Assembly: GCF_014284335.1 (NCBI RefSeq)
Contig: NZ_JACOGF010000001.1
Span: 649,830-713,829 of the forward strand
Reading direction: 5' to 3'
Length of the DNA stretch: 64,000 nucleotides
Source: Undibacterium hunanense
Lineage (GTDB): Bacteria > Pseudomonadota > Gammaproteobacteria > Burkholderiales > Burkholderiaceae_D
The notes under the pieces were generated by a model. The model was given only the letters and a program-made list of their open reading frames with translations. It had not been told where the DNA came from and did not search any database. The translations under genes were made by a program, and so were the position numbers. Positions 35,333 through 47,579 of the stretch are shown one piece after another (the stretch's first letter is position 1; each line of letters opens with the position of its first letter).

Positions 35333-35638
35333 AGATTTCAGTTCCTGATTAAGATTGAAGCTTGAGAACATGCTGAAGAAGTATCGCGAACGACCTTATT
35401 GTGTACCAGAAAGCCGGACCTGCGTAACAGGCCAGCTTTTGGGATCCACATTGGGTCGCCACAACGAACTACCCCAGCGATTCCTTAGAACCTGCTTACG
35501 ATCGATCTTACTGCGCGAACGTGATCGAGGCTCATGTGCTGCTCAAAATGCTCATGTACATGAATACATTGCGCTTTTTGCGCTGCGTTTTTGTTACTCT
35601 GACCCCGCTGGCGCTCGCTACAGATCGTAAACAGATCC
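35333..35638. other. 306-bp gap interrupting the lep-rnc cluster
   Basis: Between the lepB stop and the DUF4845 start. No gene is supported. The sequence includes several short palindromic pieces (CATGTACATG near 35551) and a 19-base match to the gap downstream of arsC (minus strand 35612-35630). This looks like inserted repeat material within an otherwise tight cluster, but I cannot define its ends. Confidence 0.5.
35612..35630 (-). repeat. 19-base element shared with the gap at 9566-9584
   Basis: On the minus strand TTACGATCTGTAGCGAGCG differs by one base from the copy near arsC. It ends eight bases before the lepB stop codon. Confidence 0.4.
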
Positions 35639-36546
35639 TTAGTGAAAACTACCAATACGCTTGATATTGCCTAAATTCATCCAGATGAAAAACGCTTTAC
35701 CAACAATATTCTTATCCGGTACAAACCCCCAATAACGGCTGTCCTGACTGTTATCCCTGTTGTCGCCCATCATGAAGTACTGCCCTTCTGGTACGGTACA
35801 GGCAAATCCATCATTGCCATAGGTGCATAACTCATGCCCCGGAAAATCATGCGGCCCATTCACAAATGTTGGTGCCTGTTCATCATTGAGGATATTGTGC
35901 CCGACACCCGTCAGATTTTCATTGTACTGCTTGTAATAACTCAAGCGCTCTTCATCCAGAAAATCTGGGCGATTTTCATACGAAAGTTCATTACCATTGA
36001 TCGATAAGCGTTTGTTTTTATACACAATTTTATCACCAGGCACGCCTACCACACGTTTAATATAGTCCACAGTAGGGTCTACCGGGTATTTAAATACCAT
36101 GACATCCCCTCTTTTTGGATCATTGATCTCAATGACTTTTTTGTTGATGATGGGCAAACGTACGCCAAAGGTGAATTTATTTACCAGTATCAAATCACCC
36201 ACAAACAATGTAGGCAACATGGAACTGGACGGGATCTTGAACGGTTCAAACAGAAAAGAGCGCAAGAAAAACACCAGTGCAATAACCGGGAAGAAACTAC
36301 CCGAATACTCGATCCAGACTGGCTGACGCAGCAATTTGGCTCGCAACTCATGGCGATCATTTTCATCAACGCGGATACCGTCGGCTGTCAGACGGGCATT
36401 ACGTGCATCCAGCTCGGCCAGGGCTTTATCTGCGACCTGCTGGCGTTGCTTGGAGAAAACAAACATATCCAGAAACCAGATGATGCCGGTCACTATTGTC
36501 AAAACAAACAGAATCAAGGCAAAATTGCCTAAAATTGATTGCAAAC

Positions 36547-36550
<4 letters not shown>
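35639..36550 (-). CDS. lepB: Signal peptidase I
   Basis: LepB (303 aa) removes signal peptides from exported proteins at the periplasmic face of the inner membrane. Two N-terminal membrane segments (about 8-30 and 85-100) precede the catalytic domain. The Ser-Lys dyad is S110 in [10 protein letters not shown] and K165 in [12 protein letters not shown]; the later boxes [17 protein letters not shown] are intact. Start overlaps the lepA stop by four bases. Confidence 0.97.
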
Positions 36551-38340
<1,790 letters not shown>

Positions 38341-38382
38341 TGAAATTACAAAAGAAACAAAGGTGAAGCGAATACCGGCTAC

Positions 38383-38425
38383 AAAAAAAGCGCTCTATGC
38401 TGGGCAAGCTTCCCCAGGCGAGCGC
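38383..38425 (-). terminator. Intrinsic terminator after truA
   Basis: GCGCTC pairs with GAGCGC and inside it CTGGG with CCCAG; on the minus strand the stem is followed by seven T. It lies downstream of the truA stop (38511) and before the lepA start (38340), separating the two transcription units. Confidence 0.8.
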
Positions 38426-38510
38426 CTTCAGTTTGGGTTTTGCAAAATGCCATTTTACCGGATTTCATCCCGGAAAGCCGAGAAATCATCAGAATGATGC
38501 AACTAAGACA

Positions 38511-39329
38511 CTATAAAAAGGACAGGAAAGCCAGGGTTTCCGCCAACTCTCTTTGTGGCAACTGCCACTTGTCCTCGTAATCTATTTTTGCGAGATACAA
38601 ACCATCCGGCATAAACGTGGGCGCCGCAATTTCGCGGTTCAGGCTGGTCAGCACTTCGCCCATCCATTCCGGATCACGTTTGCCGGTTCCGACAAAGATG
38701 AGCGAACCGACTATATTCCTGACCATATGGTGCAGGAAAGCACTGGCACGCAGCGTAAAGATGATCATTTCACCCTGCCGCTGTATCTGTATGCTGTACA
38801 TGTTCTTGACCGGCGTTTTGGCCTGGCAGCCAGACGCACGGAAAGAAGTGAAATCATGCTCGCCGATCAGGTGTGCCGCCGCCGCACGCATGCGCTCAAC
38901 ATCCAGTGGCCGGAATACCCAGCCGGCACGATTCATCCACATGGGTGAGCGCACAGCGCAATTATGCAAAATGTAATGGTAGGTACGGGCACGGGCACTG
39001 AAACGGGCATGAAAGTTATCGTCGGACTCCGGGTCCAAAGGCAATTCCTTCGCCCACTGCACCGCTACCGAAGCCGGTAAAAAGGCGTTCACCCCATTCA
39101 CCCAGGAATACACTGCACGATCAAGATCGGTGTCGAAGTGCACCACCTGCTCTATTCCGTGCACGCCAGCATCCGTGCGGCCAGCACAGGTAACACGGAT
39201 ATCAGCCGTGCCGGTAAATAGCTGCAGGGCCTTCTCCAACGCGTCCTGCACGGTATTCCCGGACGGCTGTGTTTGCCAGCCCTGCCAGGAACTACCGTCG
39301 TACTGCACGCCTAAAACTAATCGTTTCAC
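38511..39329 (-). CDS. truA: tRNA pseudouridine synthase A
   Basis: TruA (272 aa) converts U38-U40 of tRNA anticodon arms to pseudouridine. The catalytic Asp is in [11 protein letters not shown] (near residue 53). Other family blocks are [26 protein letters not shown] and [23 protein letters not shown]. It follows fimV on the same strand, as often in betaproteobacteria, though trpF that usually comes next is absent here. Confidence 0.96.
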   Translation of the reverse strand: MKRLVLGVQYDGSSWQGWQTQPSGNTVQDALEKALQLFTGTADIRVTCAGRTDAGVHGIEQVVHFDTDLDRAVYSWVNGVNAFLPASVAVQWAKELPLDPESDDNFHARFSARARTYHYILHNCAVRSPMWMNRAGWVFRPLDVERMRAAAAHLIGEHDFTSFRASGCQAKTPVKNMYSIQIQRQGEMIIFTLRASAFLHHMVRNIVGSLIFVGTGKRDPEWMGEVLTSLNREIAAPTFMPDGLYLAKIDYEDKWQLPQRELAETLAFLSFL

Positions 39330-39399
39330 ACCAATTCCATATCAAAAAACAAAACGGGCGCCAGCATTTGCCGCGCCCGCTGCGTTCAAGTCAAACCAG

Positions 39400-42261
39400 T
39401 TACGCCATTTCGGCGATCATTCCCCTGGCTTTTTCAACTTGCTCTGCTGTACCACCCTTGACGACTTCATCCAGCAATTCACGGGCACCTTCCTTGTCAC
39501 CAATTTCATGGTAAGCCACAGCCAGATCCAGCTTGGTTGCCATTTCAGCATTATGCGCAGGGCTTTCTGCTTCAACCGCTGCTGCTGGGGCATCTGCCGG
39601 TGCCAGGTCAAGATCGATACCAGACAAATCGAATTCGAATGACGTGCCTGCATCAGCCGGAGCTGGCGACAGATTCAATGCCGGTGGAGCTTCCGCTTCA
39701 GGCTCAACCGACAGCGCAGCCATCAATTCTCTTTCCAGTTCCGCAGTTGCTTCATCGGCACTGGTGCTGGATGACAAGGACAACGGTGCAGCATCTGCCT
39801 TGTCGCTGGCAAAATCCATACCCAGATCCAGATCAAACTTGTCGGCTTCAGCTTCAGTTGGAACCGCTGGTGCTGCATGTATTTCTAACGGTGCAGCAAC
39901 GACTGGCTCAGGTTCTTTGACACCAAAATCAAAATCGATGGTACCAAAGTCCACTTCAGGTGCCGCATGCTCTTCAACCGGCTTGGCTTTTTCAACCGCC
40001 ACAGGAATTTTTGGCACTTCCGGCTCAGCCGCATCAGAGATATCCAGATCGAAGTCGAGCGCACCTTCGTCCAGCACTGGTGCAGCAGCTTCTGCCTTGG
40101 CAGCAGCACCAGAATCACGTTGTGCCGTATCAATGATGCTGATGGCTTCCAACATGTCCTGGGACAGGGAATTACCCAGCAAGGCTTCCGGATCAAGATC
40201 TTCCAGCGGCTGTGTACCTGAACCCAGACCTGTGCCAGCCGCTGCATCCGGCTTGGCTTTACCACCTGCGTACAGTGGATTGCCTGGTTCCAGCACGATA
40301 CCCATGGATGCCGCCTGCGACCAGTCATCACCCTCACCGCTGGTCATGCCATACAACTCACTGGCCAGACGCTCGAATGTTTTCGCATCCTTGCGGGCAA
40401 AATAGATTTCCAGCAACTTGACTCTGACCGCATGGCGATCTGGTTGAGTACGTAATGCTTCTTTCAGAATTTCTTCTGCCTGCGAATCACGGCCATAGGC
40501 GATGTAGACATCGGCTTCGGCAACCGGATCAACTTCATTCGCATCCAGCTGGCTGGCAGATGGCGCAAAATTGGAGTTGAACACACTGTTATTCGTATCA
40601 ACGCTCTGACCGCCAGTCGAACCAAACATGGAGTTGGCCTTCATGCTGGAACCAGTCAGGATGCTGTCTTCAAACTGTTGCAATTTTTTCTTGCGACGGC
40701 TGGTATAAATACCATAACCACCCAGCAAGGCAAGTATGGCTGCGCCACCCGGCAACAGGAAGTCCGACAGATTGTCGAAGAAACCTGGTTCTGGCGGAGG
40801 TGGTGGTGGCGGTGCGACTACCTTGCGTTTGACTGGCGGCTTCGGTGTAGCTACCGATGCTGCTGTCGATGCGGCAGCAGGTACCGGCGCTGGTGCACTG
40901 GCAGCAACAGATGCCGCACTGGCAACGACTGGTGCAGGAGCAGGAGCAGGCGCGGGCGTCGATACCGGCGCAGCTACAGGAGCAGGAACAGGTGCCGGCA
41001 CGCTGGCAGCTGCAGATGCGCTAGCCTTGGATTTTTGTTCCTTGGCGTTCAGCTCAGCCTGTTTTGCTGCCAAATCCTTGTTTTTAACTTCCAGCAACTT
41101 CTGCAAATCGCCAACGTTCTTTTCCAGTTCCTTCATACGGGCACTGGCTTCGGCGGCTGCTTTTTCTTTGGCCAAACGGTCTTCTTCAGAGCCGCCTTTA
41201 CCCTTCGCGTTTTTGGCGTCCGCCGGGCTGGTTTTCGACAGCTTCAGTTTATCCGGTGAATCGCTGGTGGCAGTTGGCACTTCCTTGACCTTGGCCGTGA
41301 TGGCACCGCCAGCACTTTGCTTACCAGTCGCAGGAGCTTTTTCTGCAGGCGCGCTGGCAACCTGATCGGCCAAACGATTGCGATATGCATTGAAGTCGGC
41401 AGCATGTGCTGTGACGACAGAGCGGGCTTCACCACCTGTAGTAGTGGTGCGAACGGACTCGGCGTCTGGAATAGTCAGAATCTGGCCAGACTTCAGGCGA
41501 TTCATGTTACTGCCGTTGAAAGCCTGCGGATTGGCGCGATACAGGCTGACCAGCATCTGATCCAGCGATACGCCTTCAGGCTTGTAGCTACCTGCGATCT
41601 TTCCCAGCGTGTCACCGTTTCTGACCTGGTAATCACCAGCGGCCTTGACTTCTTTTTTGCTTTCCGGTGCTGCGGCAGGTGCTTTTGTAGCAGCCCTGCC
41701 AGCAGCGGCATTGGCCACTGCATTCAATTCACGGCCATTTTGTGCAGTATTTCGGCCTGCAGCATTTTGTGGCTGGTTAGCAACGGTTGTTGGGTTGGTG
41801 ACTTGTGCAGACTGGCTATTGCGCAGTTCTGCGGGGTCCAGCAGGAAGGTATATTCCCGCATTAATTTGCCGTTGGCGGAATTCAATTCCAGCAACATGT
41901 CGACAAATGGCTCGTTCATCGCCTGCGCAGAACTGATACGGATGACATATGCCTGACCACGTTGTTCAACCGCAAAACGCAGTGACAACAAGGCCGAATT
42001 AAAATCTATATTTGCCTGCCTGAAGGCGTCTGGAGAAGCAAGCCGGGGAACGAGGGAATCAATCTCTTCCTTACTGGGAGAAGTCAATTCTATCTCTGCA
42101 CGCAGAGGTTGACCGAGCGCTGACAACACGGTCAACTTGCCCAGGCCGGTAGCATGCGCACTGGACAACATAAACAGGGATGACGCTACAGCAACACTTA
42201 ACGCCTTGCGCCCCAGGGTGATCACAGACGATTTTTTTTGATTATGCATTTTGTCAGACAT
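39400..42261 (-). CDS. fimV: FimV/HubP family polar organiser
   Basis: FimV-like protein of 953 aa, an inner-membrane polar landmark for type IV pili and other polar structures. In order: a signal or anchor sequence; the N-terminal FimV domain (about 35-145, LGKLTVLSALGQPLRAEIEL); a LysM peptidoglycan-binding domain (about 205-262, YQVRNGDTLGKIAGSY); a charged coiled coil (about 355-410, KEKAAAEASARMKELEKN); an Ala/Pro-rich linker with AP repeats; one membrane helix (about 510-530, ILALLGGYGIYTSRRKKK); an acidic cytoplasmic region with a TPR-like part; and the C-terminal FimV motif (DLAVAYHEIGDKEGARELLDEVVKGG). Between asd and truA, its usual place. Confidence 0.95.
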   Translation of the reverse strand: MSDKMHNQKKSSVITLGRKALSVAVASSLFMLSSAHATGLGKLTVLSALGQPLRAEIELTSPSKEEIDSLVPRLASPDAFRQANIDFNSALLSLRFAVEQRGQAYVIRISSAQAMNEPFVDMLLELNSANGKLMREYTFLLDPAELRNSQSAQVTNPTTVANQPQNAAGRNTAQNGRELNAVANAAAGRAATKAPAAAPESKKEVKAAGDYQVRNGDTLGKIAGSYKPEGVSLDQMLVSLYRANPQAFNGSNMNRLKSGQILTIPDAESVRTTTTGGEARSVVTAHAADFNAYRNRLADQVASAPAEKAPATGKQSAGGAITAKVKEVPTATSDSPDKLKLSKTSPADAKNAKGKGGSEEDRLAKEKAAAEASARMKELEKNVGDLQKLLEVKNKDLAAKQAELNAKEQKSKASASAAASVPAPVPAPVAAPVSTPAPAPAPAPVVASAASVAASAPAPVPAAASTAASVATPKPPVKRKVVAPPPPPPPEPGFFDNLSDFLLPGGAAILALLGGYGIYTSRRKKKLQQFEDSILTGSSMKANSMFGSTGGQSVDTNNSVFNSNFAPSASQLDANEVDPVAEADVYIAYGRDSQAEEILKEALRTQPDRHAVRVKLLEIYFARKDAKTFERLASELYGMTSGEGDDWSQAASMGIVLEPGNPLYAGGKAKPDAAAGTGLGSGTQPLEDLDPEALLGNSLSQDMLEAISIIDTAQRDSGAAAKAEAAAPVLDEGALDFDLDISDAAEPEVPKIPVAVEKAKPVEEHAAPEVDFGTIDFDFGVKEPEPVVAAPLEIHAAPAVPTEAEADKFDLDLGMDFASDKADAAPLSLSSSTSADEATAELERELMAALSVEPEAEAPPALNLSPAPADAGTSFEFDLSGIDLDLAPADAPAAAVEAESPAHNAEMATKLDLAVAYHEIGDKEGARELLDEVVKGGTAEQVEKARGMIAEMA

Positions 42262-42657
42262 ATTGGGAATTTTTGGCGAACAAAGTCCGCTGGGTGAAGC
42301 TTTTTATTGCTTAGCGGCGCGTCCTAATGTTTCACATTAACATTACAAACATAGCCACGCAAGCTTAACGCGATTTATCACAGTGGTAAATACATCAAGA
42401 AGCCCTAATTGCAAGGATATCGCATAAATGTTGTTGCCAAATGACAAGTGAAAACATATTCAACAAATCCGAACGGTTTATTTGTGAAAATTTAAAGCAA
42501 AATTTACAACAATCCACAACCAAAGCAGCAACACAACAGCAACACAATATAGATGCAGCTTTTACACAGCTTCAAAAACGACAAGGGGGCGCAGAACGCC
42601 CCCCTTATATTTTACAACATCTATTTTACAACATCTTTCCCAAACTACATCAAAACA
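42262..42657. other. 396-bp gap between asd and fimV
   Basis: AT-rich; must hold the fimV promoter. Around 42440-42560 the plus strand is rich in CAACA/ACAA runs. Apart from the asd terminator hairpin near 42585, no gene or RNA is recognised. Confidence 0.5.
42585..42603 (-). terminator. GC-rich hairpin after asd
   Basis: GGGGGCG and CGCCCCC pair around a 5-base loop, 55 bases beyond the asd stop. On the minus strand the sequence after the stem is TTGTCGTTTTTG, a moderately T-rich tail. Confidence 0.7.
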
Positions 42658-43788
42658 TCAGCCTTCGATTAAAATCCGCAGCATACGACGAAGTGGTTCT
42701 GCAGCGCCCCACAACAATTGATCGCCGACAGTAAAGGCACCCACATACTCAGGCCCCATTGCCAGTTTGCGGATACGGCCAACCGGGATGGTCATGGTAC
42801 CAGTCACCGCTACCGGTGTCAGATCACGGATACTTGCTTCACGGGTATTTGGCACAACTTTTACCCATTCATTGTCAGCAGCGATCATGGCTTCGATGTC
42901 GGCTACCGGCACGTCTTTTTTCAGCTTGAATGTCAATGCCTGACTATGACAGCGCATGGCACCGATACGCACGCAGAAACCATCAACCGGTATGGCAGCC
43001 GTACCATAGCCTGCGCCCTGCCCCAGTATCTTGTTGGTTTCGGCCATGCCTTTCCATTCTTCCTTCGACATGCCGTCACCCAGATCTTTGTCGATCCAGG
43101 GAATCAGCGATCCACCCAGCGGCACACCGAAATTAGCGGTTTCATCCGCAGTCAGAGAACGCTGCTTGGCGATGACCTTGCGGTCGATTTCCAGGATGGC
43201 GCTTTTTGGGTCATCCAGCAAAGCACGTACTTCTGCATTCAGGGTACCGTATTGCGTCAGCAATTCACGCATGTGCTGGGCACCACCGCCTGACGCTGCC
43301 TGGTAAGTCTGGGTGCTCATCCATTCCACCAGACCAGCCTTGTACAGCGCGCCAACACCCATCAACATGCAACTGACAGTGCAGTTGCCGCCTATCCAGT
43401 CTTTTTGTCCGTTGACCAGCGCCTGCTTGATCACGGGCAGATTGACCGGGTCCAGTACGATGACTGCATTTTCATTCATGCGCAGGCTGGATGCGGCATC
43501 AATCCAGTGACCATTCCAGCCGGCAGCGCGCAGTTTTGGGTAAATATCATTGGTGTAGTCACCACCCTGGCAGGTAATAATAATTTCGCACTTCTTCAGC
43601 GCATCAATATTATTTGCGTCTTGCAAGGTCTTTTCATTCTTCGCCATTGCAGGGGCCGTGCCGCCTGTATTCGACGTTGAAAAGAACACGGGTTCAATAT
43701 GATCGAAATCACCCTCTTCCTGCATGCGTTGCATCAGGACAGAACCCACCATACCGCGCCAACCTACCAGACCTACCAATTTCATCAT
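42658..43788 (-). CDS. asd: Aspartate-semialdehyde dehydrogenase
   Basis: Asd (376 aa) makes aspartate semialdehyde from aspartyl phosphate with NADPH, feeding lysine/diaminopimelate, methionine, threonine and isoleucine synthesis. The cofactor loop is [13 protein letters not shown] and the catalytic cysteine C136 is in GGNCTVSC; the later segment [19 protein letters not shown] matches the Gram-negative class. Downstream of leuB with a 48-bp gap, as commonly in Burkholderiales. Confidence 0.96.
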   Translation of the reverse strand: MMKLVGLVGWRGMVGSVLMQRMQEEGDFDHIEPVFFSTSNTGGTAPAMAKNEKTLQDANNIDALKKCEIIITCQGGDYTNDIYPKLRAAGWNGHWIDAASSLRMNENAVIVLDPVNLPVIKQALVNGQKDWIGGNCTVSCMLMGVGALYKAGLVEWMSTQTYQAASGGGAQHMRELLTQYGTLNAEVRALLDDPKSAILEIDRKVIAKQRSLTADETANFGVPLGGSLIPWIDKDLGDGMSKEEWKGMAETNKILGQGAGYGTAAIPVDGFCVRIGAMRCHSQALTFKLKKDVPVADIEAMIAADNEWVKVVPNTREASIRDLTPVAVTGTMTIPVGRIRKLAMGPEYVGAFTVGDQLLWGAAEPLRRMLRILIEG

Positions 43789-43836
43789 TTTTCCCTAAAA
43801 TTTTGCAGGACGTCCCTGCCCTTCTAACAATCTAAG

Positions 43837-44907
43837 TTAACTGAGTGCACTTACAACTGCCTGCCCCATCTCGGTCGTACCGACTTTGGTGGTGCCGGCC
43901 TCATAAATATCCGGCGTACGCAAGCCCTGCGCCAACACCTTCTTGACGGCATTTTCTATACGATCCGCCTGTTCCGCTTTATTCAGGGAATAACGCAGCA
44001 TCATGGCCGCAGACAGAATCGTCGCCAATGGATTGGCCACACCCTTGCCAGCGATATCAGGTGCAGAACCATGGGATGGTTCGTACAGCCCCTTGTTATT
44101 CGCATCCAGCGACGCCGATGGCAACATGCCTATGGAGCCGGTCAGCATGGATGCCTGATCAGACAGGATATCGCCAAACATATTGCCAGTGACGATGACA
44201 TCAAATTTCTTGGGTGCGCGCACCAGTTGCATGGCGGCGTTGTCGACATACATATGGTCAAGCGCAACATCCGGGTATTCTTTATGAACATCAGTGACAA
44301 TTTCTTTCCAGAACTGGAAAGTTTCCAGCACATTGGCCTTGTCAACACTAGTCAGGCGTTTGCCGCGCTTTTGTGCTGCCTGGAAGGCCACGTGGGCAAT
44401 ACGACGTATCTCTGATTCGGCATAGCGCATGGTATCAAAACCTTCGCGCTCCCCTTTGAACGGACCATCCGGACATTCACGCACACCGCGTGGCTGACCG
44501 AAATAGATATCGCCTGTCAGCTCACGAATGATCAGGATGTCCAAACCGGAAACCACTTCCGGTTTCAGTGTGGATGCACCTGCCAGTTCGGGATACATGA
44601 TGGCCGGACGCAAATTGGCGAACAGTTTCAGGTTTTTACGCAAACCGAGGATAGCCTGCTCCGGACGCAAGGGACGGTCCAGGGTATCGTACTTCCAGTC
44701 GCCGACGGCGCCGAACAATACCGCATCCGCTTCCAGCGCCAGCTTCAGTGTAGCTTCAGGCAAGGGATGGCCAGAGGCTTCGTAACCGGCACCACCAACC
44801 GGTGCAGTTTCCATTTCAAAGGATTCGCCCAGCACATTCAATACCTTGACTGCCTGCTCAACAATTTCCGGACCTATGCCATCACCTGGCAAAATAGCAA
44901 TTTTCAT
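43837..44907 (-). CDS. leuB: 3-isopropylmalate dehydrogenase
   Basis: LeuB (356 aa) oxidatively decarboxylates 3-isopropylmalate in leucine synthesis with NAD. Family markers: [20 protein letters not shown]; the substrate Arg region [24 protein letters not shown]; the [23 protein letters not shown] block with metal ligands; and [21 protein letters not shown]. It follows leuD in the leuC-leuD-leuB cluster. Confidence 0.97.
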   Translation of the reverse strand: MKIAILPGDGIGPEIVEQAVKVLNVLGESFEMETAPVGGAGYEASGHPLPEATLKLALEADAVLFGAVGDWKYDTLDRPLRPEQAILGLRKNLKLFANLRPAIMYPELAGASTLKPEVVSGLDILIIRELTGDIYFGQPRGVRECPDGPFKGEREGFDTMRYAESEIRRIAHVAFQAAQKRGKRLTSVDKANVLETFQFWKEIVTDVHKEYPDVALDHMYVDNAAMQLVRAPKKFDVIVTGNMFGDILSDQASMLTGSIGMLPSASLDANNKGLYEPSHGSAPDIAGKGVANPLATILSAAMMLRYSLNKAEQADRIENAVKKVLAQGLRTPDIYEAGTTKVGTTEMGQAVVSALS

Positions 44908-44951
44908 ATCAAATCAAAAAGAGATCAAAACAAGGAATTAAAAAGAGACGC

Positions 44952-45599
44952 CTAGATGGTATTGGCCAGCCATGGCTGGGCAGCAATATGGCGTTCTTCG
45001 AATGCGCGTATCTTGTCGGACTGACGCAACGTCAGGCCAATATCATCCAGACCATTGATCAGGCAATATTTGCGGAAGGCATCGATATCGAACGGATAGC
45101 TGGCACTGCCTGTCGTGGTGCGCACGACTTGCTGTTCCAGGTCAACCAGCAATCTGTAGCCGGGGAAAGCCTTGACTTCATTAAACAGCAGCTCAACCTG
45201 CGCTTCACCCAATACGATGGGCAAGACGCCATTTTTATAGCAGTTATTGAAGAAGATGTCGGCAAAACTGGGGGCGATAATGGCACGGAAGCCATATTGC
45301 TCCAGCGCCCAGGGTGCATGTTCACGCGAAGAACCGCAACCGAAGTTCTTGCGCGTCAACAATATGGATGCGCCCTGATAACGCGGATGATTCAACACGA
45401 ATTCCGGATTCAATGGACGCTTGCTGTTGTCCATGCCAGGTTCACCATGATCGAGATAACGCCATTCATCAAACAGATTAGGGCCAAAGCCACTGCGTTT
45501 GATGGATTTCAAAAACTGCTTGGGGATGATGGCATCCGTATCGACATTGGCCCTGTCCATGGGCGCAACCAGACCATCAAGTAAAGTAAATTTTTCCAT
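44952..45599 (-). CDS. leuD: 3-isopropylmalate dehydratase small subunit
   Basis: LeuD (215 aa) is the swivel-domain subunit that pairs with LeuC to isomerise 2- to 3-isopropylmalate. Typical blocks: [46 protein letters not shown] and [21 protein letters not shown]. Eight bases separate its start from the small entericidin-like gene upstream. Confidence 0.97.
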   Translation of the reverse strand: MEKFTLLDGLVAPMDRANVDTDAIIPKQFLKSIKRSGFGPNLFDEWRYLDHGEPGMDNSKRPLNPEFVLNHPRYQGASILLTRKNFGCGSSREHAPWALEQYGFRAIIAPSFADIFFNNCYKNGVLPIVLGEAQVELLFNEVKAFPGYRLLVDLEQQVVRTTTGSASYPFDIDAFRKYCLINGLDDIGLTLRQSDKIRAFEERHIAAQPWLANTI

Positions 45600-45607
45600 G
45601 TCGCTAC

Positions 45608-45730
45608 TTATTTTTTGCCTGCATTCTCGACTGCTTCGCCAGCCTTTTTAACGTCTTTACCCAAACCCTGAACCGTATTGCAGCCTGCCAGGATGAAAGC
45701 GCAAATCGCCAGTGCAAATAATTTTTTCAT
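45608..45730 (-). CDS. Entericidin-like small lipoprotein, 40 aa
   Basis: A 40-residue lipoprotein precursor: a basic start ([16 protein letters not shown]), then the lipobox cysteine in [11 protein letters not shown], then a short lysine-rich helix ending ENAGKK. It matches the entericidin A/B (EcnA/B) family; the E. coli pair is a stress-linked antidote/toxin, but most single copies in betaproteobacteria have unknown roles. AGGAAAGAC provides a ribosome site ahead of the ATG at 45730. It sits in the leuC-leuD gap and is co-oriented, an arrangement I believe is recurrent in Burkholderiales. Confidence 0.9.
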   Translation of the reverse strand: MKKLFALAICAFILAGCNTVQGLGKDVKKAGEAVENAGKK

Positions 45731-45749
45731 GTCTTTCCTCCGCAATGAA

Positions 45750-47153
45750 TTAATTCAAGCTACGTATGTCAACAAAATGTCCGGCGACACCTGCCGCCGC
45801 AGCCATGGCTGGCGATACCAGGTGGGTACGCCCACCCTGCCCCTGACGCCCTTCAAAATTACGATTCGAGGTAGAGGCGCAACGCTCACCCGGCTCCAGC
45901 CGGTCAGCATTCATGGCCAGGCACATGGAACAGCCAGGCTCACGCCATTCAAATCCGGCAGCCTTGAAAATCTTGTCCAGGCCTTCACGCTCAGCCTGTT
46001 CCTTGACCAGGCCAGACCCAGGCACCACCATCGCCAGTCTTACATTCGATGCACGGTATTTACCACGTACCACGGCAGCAGCAGCACGCAAGTCTTCAAT
46101 GCGCGAATTGGTGCAGGAACCGATAAATACCTTATCGATACGGATGTCAGAAATCGCAGTATTTGGCTGCAACGCCATGTACACCAGGGCTTTTTCTATG
46201 GCGTCGCGTTTGACGGCATCTTTTTCCTGCTCAGGATCAGGTACGCGGCCATCTATCGCCACTACCATTTCAGGCGACGTACCCCAGGTGACTTGCGGCC
46301 TGATATCGGCAGCATTCAGGGTCACAACCATATCGAACTTGGCACCGGCATCAGTGTGCAGCGTGCGCCAGTATTCAACGGCACGATCCCAGTGCGGGCC
46401 AACCGGTGAAAATGGACGGCCCTTGACGTAATCGATAGTCGTCTGATCCACCGCTACCATACCGGCACGCGCACCTGCCTCAATCGCCATGTTGCACACC
46501 GTCATGCGACCTTCCATGGACAGGCTGCGGATGGTGGAACCAGCAAATTCTATGGCATAGCCAGTACCGCCTGCAGTACCGATTTTGCCGATAATCGCCA
46601 GCACAATATCCTTGGCAGTAACACCAGCCGGCAATGCACCATCCACCTGCACCAGCATGGCCTTTGATTTTTTGGCAATCAGCGTCTGGGTTGCCAGCAC
46701 ATGTTCCACTTCTGATGTACCGATACCATGCGCCAGACAGGCAAATGCACCATGTGTGGATGTGTGTGAATCACCGCAGACTACGGTCATACCAGGCAGA
46801 GTCGCGCCCTGCTCAGGCCCGATAACATGGACGATACCCTGACGCTTGTCAGCCATACCGAAATAAGTCAGCCCGTATTCTTTGGCGTTGTTATCCAGCG
46901 TTTCCACCTGCAGGCGCGAAGTTGGATCGTCAATACCATTTACACGATTGGTGGTTGGTACATTGTGATCGGCCACGACCAGATTGGCGGACAGGCGCCA
47001 TGGTTTTCTGCCGGCCAGTTTCAGGCCTTCAAAAGCCTGAGGGCTGGTCACTTCATGCAGAAGATGCCGGTCTATATACAGAATGGCAGTGCCGTCCTCT
47101 TCGGAATGCACTACATGAGATTCCCACAATTTGTCGTAAAGCGTTTTAAGCAT
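45750..47153 (-). CDS. leuC: 3-isopropylmalate dehydratase large subunit
   Basis: LeuC (467 aa) carries the 4Fe-4S cluster of isopropylmalate isomerase. Cluster cysteines are visible in [17 protein letters not shown] and [42 protein letters not shown] is an additional aconitase-family block, mentioned in parts. The C-terminus [18 protein letters not shown] is typical. First gene of the leucine cluster here. Confidence 0.97.
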   Translation of the reverse strand: MLKTLYDKLWESHVVHSEEDGTAILYIDRHLLHEVTSPQAFEGLKLAGRKPWRLSANLVVADHNVPTTNRVNGIDDPTSRLQVETLDNNAKEYGLTYFGMADKRQGIVHVIGPEQGATLPGMTVVCGDSHTSTHGAFACLAHGIGTSEVEHVLATQTLIAKKSKAMLVQVDGALPAGVTAKDIVLAIIGKIGTAGGTGYAIEFAGSTIRSLSMEGRMTVCNMAIEAGARAGMVAVDQTTIDYVKGRPFSPVGPHWDRAVEYWRTLHTDAGAKFDMVVTLNAADIRPQVTWGTSPEMVVAIDGRVPDPEQEKDAVKRDAIEKALVYMALQPNTAISDIRIDKVFIGSCTNSRIEDLRAAAAVVRGKYRASNVRLAMVVPGSGLVKEQAEREGLDKIFKAAGFEWREPGCSMCLAMNADRLEPGERCASTSNRNFEGRQGQGGRTHLVSPAMAAAAGVAGHFVDIRSLN

Positions 47154-47579
47154 GATCTGAAGCCTGAAAATAGGTCATTAATCCGTACTGCATCAATTTT
47201 TTGCATTTGATTATGCCACAATTGTGCAATGCAAAACCACGTCTCACGCCAAATTGGTGCATGAAAATTTCAAGATAAAAATCAGGTTTGTATTAAATCG
47301 CCAAATTTTCATCTGACATGAGGTGGAAATCTGGAAATTTCCCGGTGAATATTCTGGTGCGGTTTTGAAACAAAAACGGTCAAAAAGCATGCACAACATG
47401 CCATACCATTATCTCTTCCGACTACAGCATACCACTTACCCGGACGTGTGGTGGTCCGGGTGGTTTTTCGTGGTGGCACCCTGCTTGTATGCCGTGCTTA
47501 TATGTCCTGCTTATATGCCTTGCTTATGCGCCCTTTGCATATCTCATTTATACGCCGTGCTTACAGCAGGGTCGAAAGA
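47154..47579. other. 426-bp gap between aroC and leuC
   Basis: It holds the leuC promoter region and, at its aroC end, a degenerate tandem repeat (47481-47570). I see no leucine-rich leader peptide that would indicate classical attenuation, and no RNA gene. A plus-strand frame at 47323-47619 is made largely of the repeat and is not a credible gene. Confidence 0.5.
47481..47570. repeat. Degenerate 12-14-bp tandem repeat
   Basis: About six imperfect copies of a unit like TGCTTATATGCC (CTGCTTGTATGC, CGTGCTTATATGTC, CTGCTTATATGC, CTTGCTTATGCGC and later diverged copies) end just before the aroC stop codon at 47580. No function is assigned. Confidence 0.6.

Noticed and set aside
39533..40405. Long plus-strand frame (290 codons) opposite fimV
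   Set aside because: Ala/Ser-rich antisense of the acidic low-complexity FimV region; no ribosome site or domain.
47154..47330. Leucine-operon attenuator
   Set aside because: No leader peptide rich in leucine codons and no alternative stems were found upstream of leuC.
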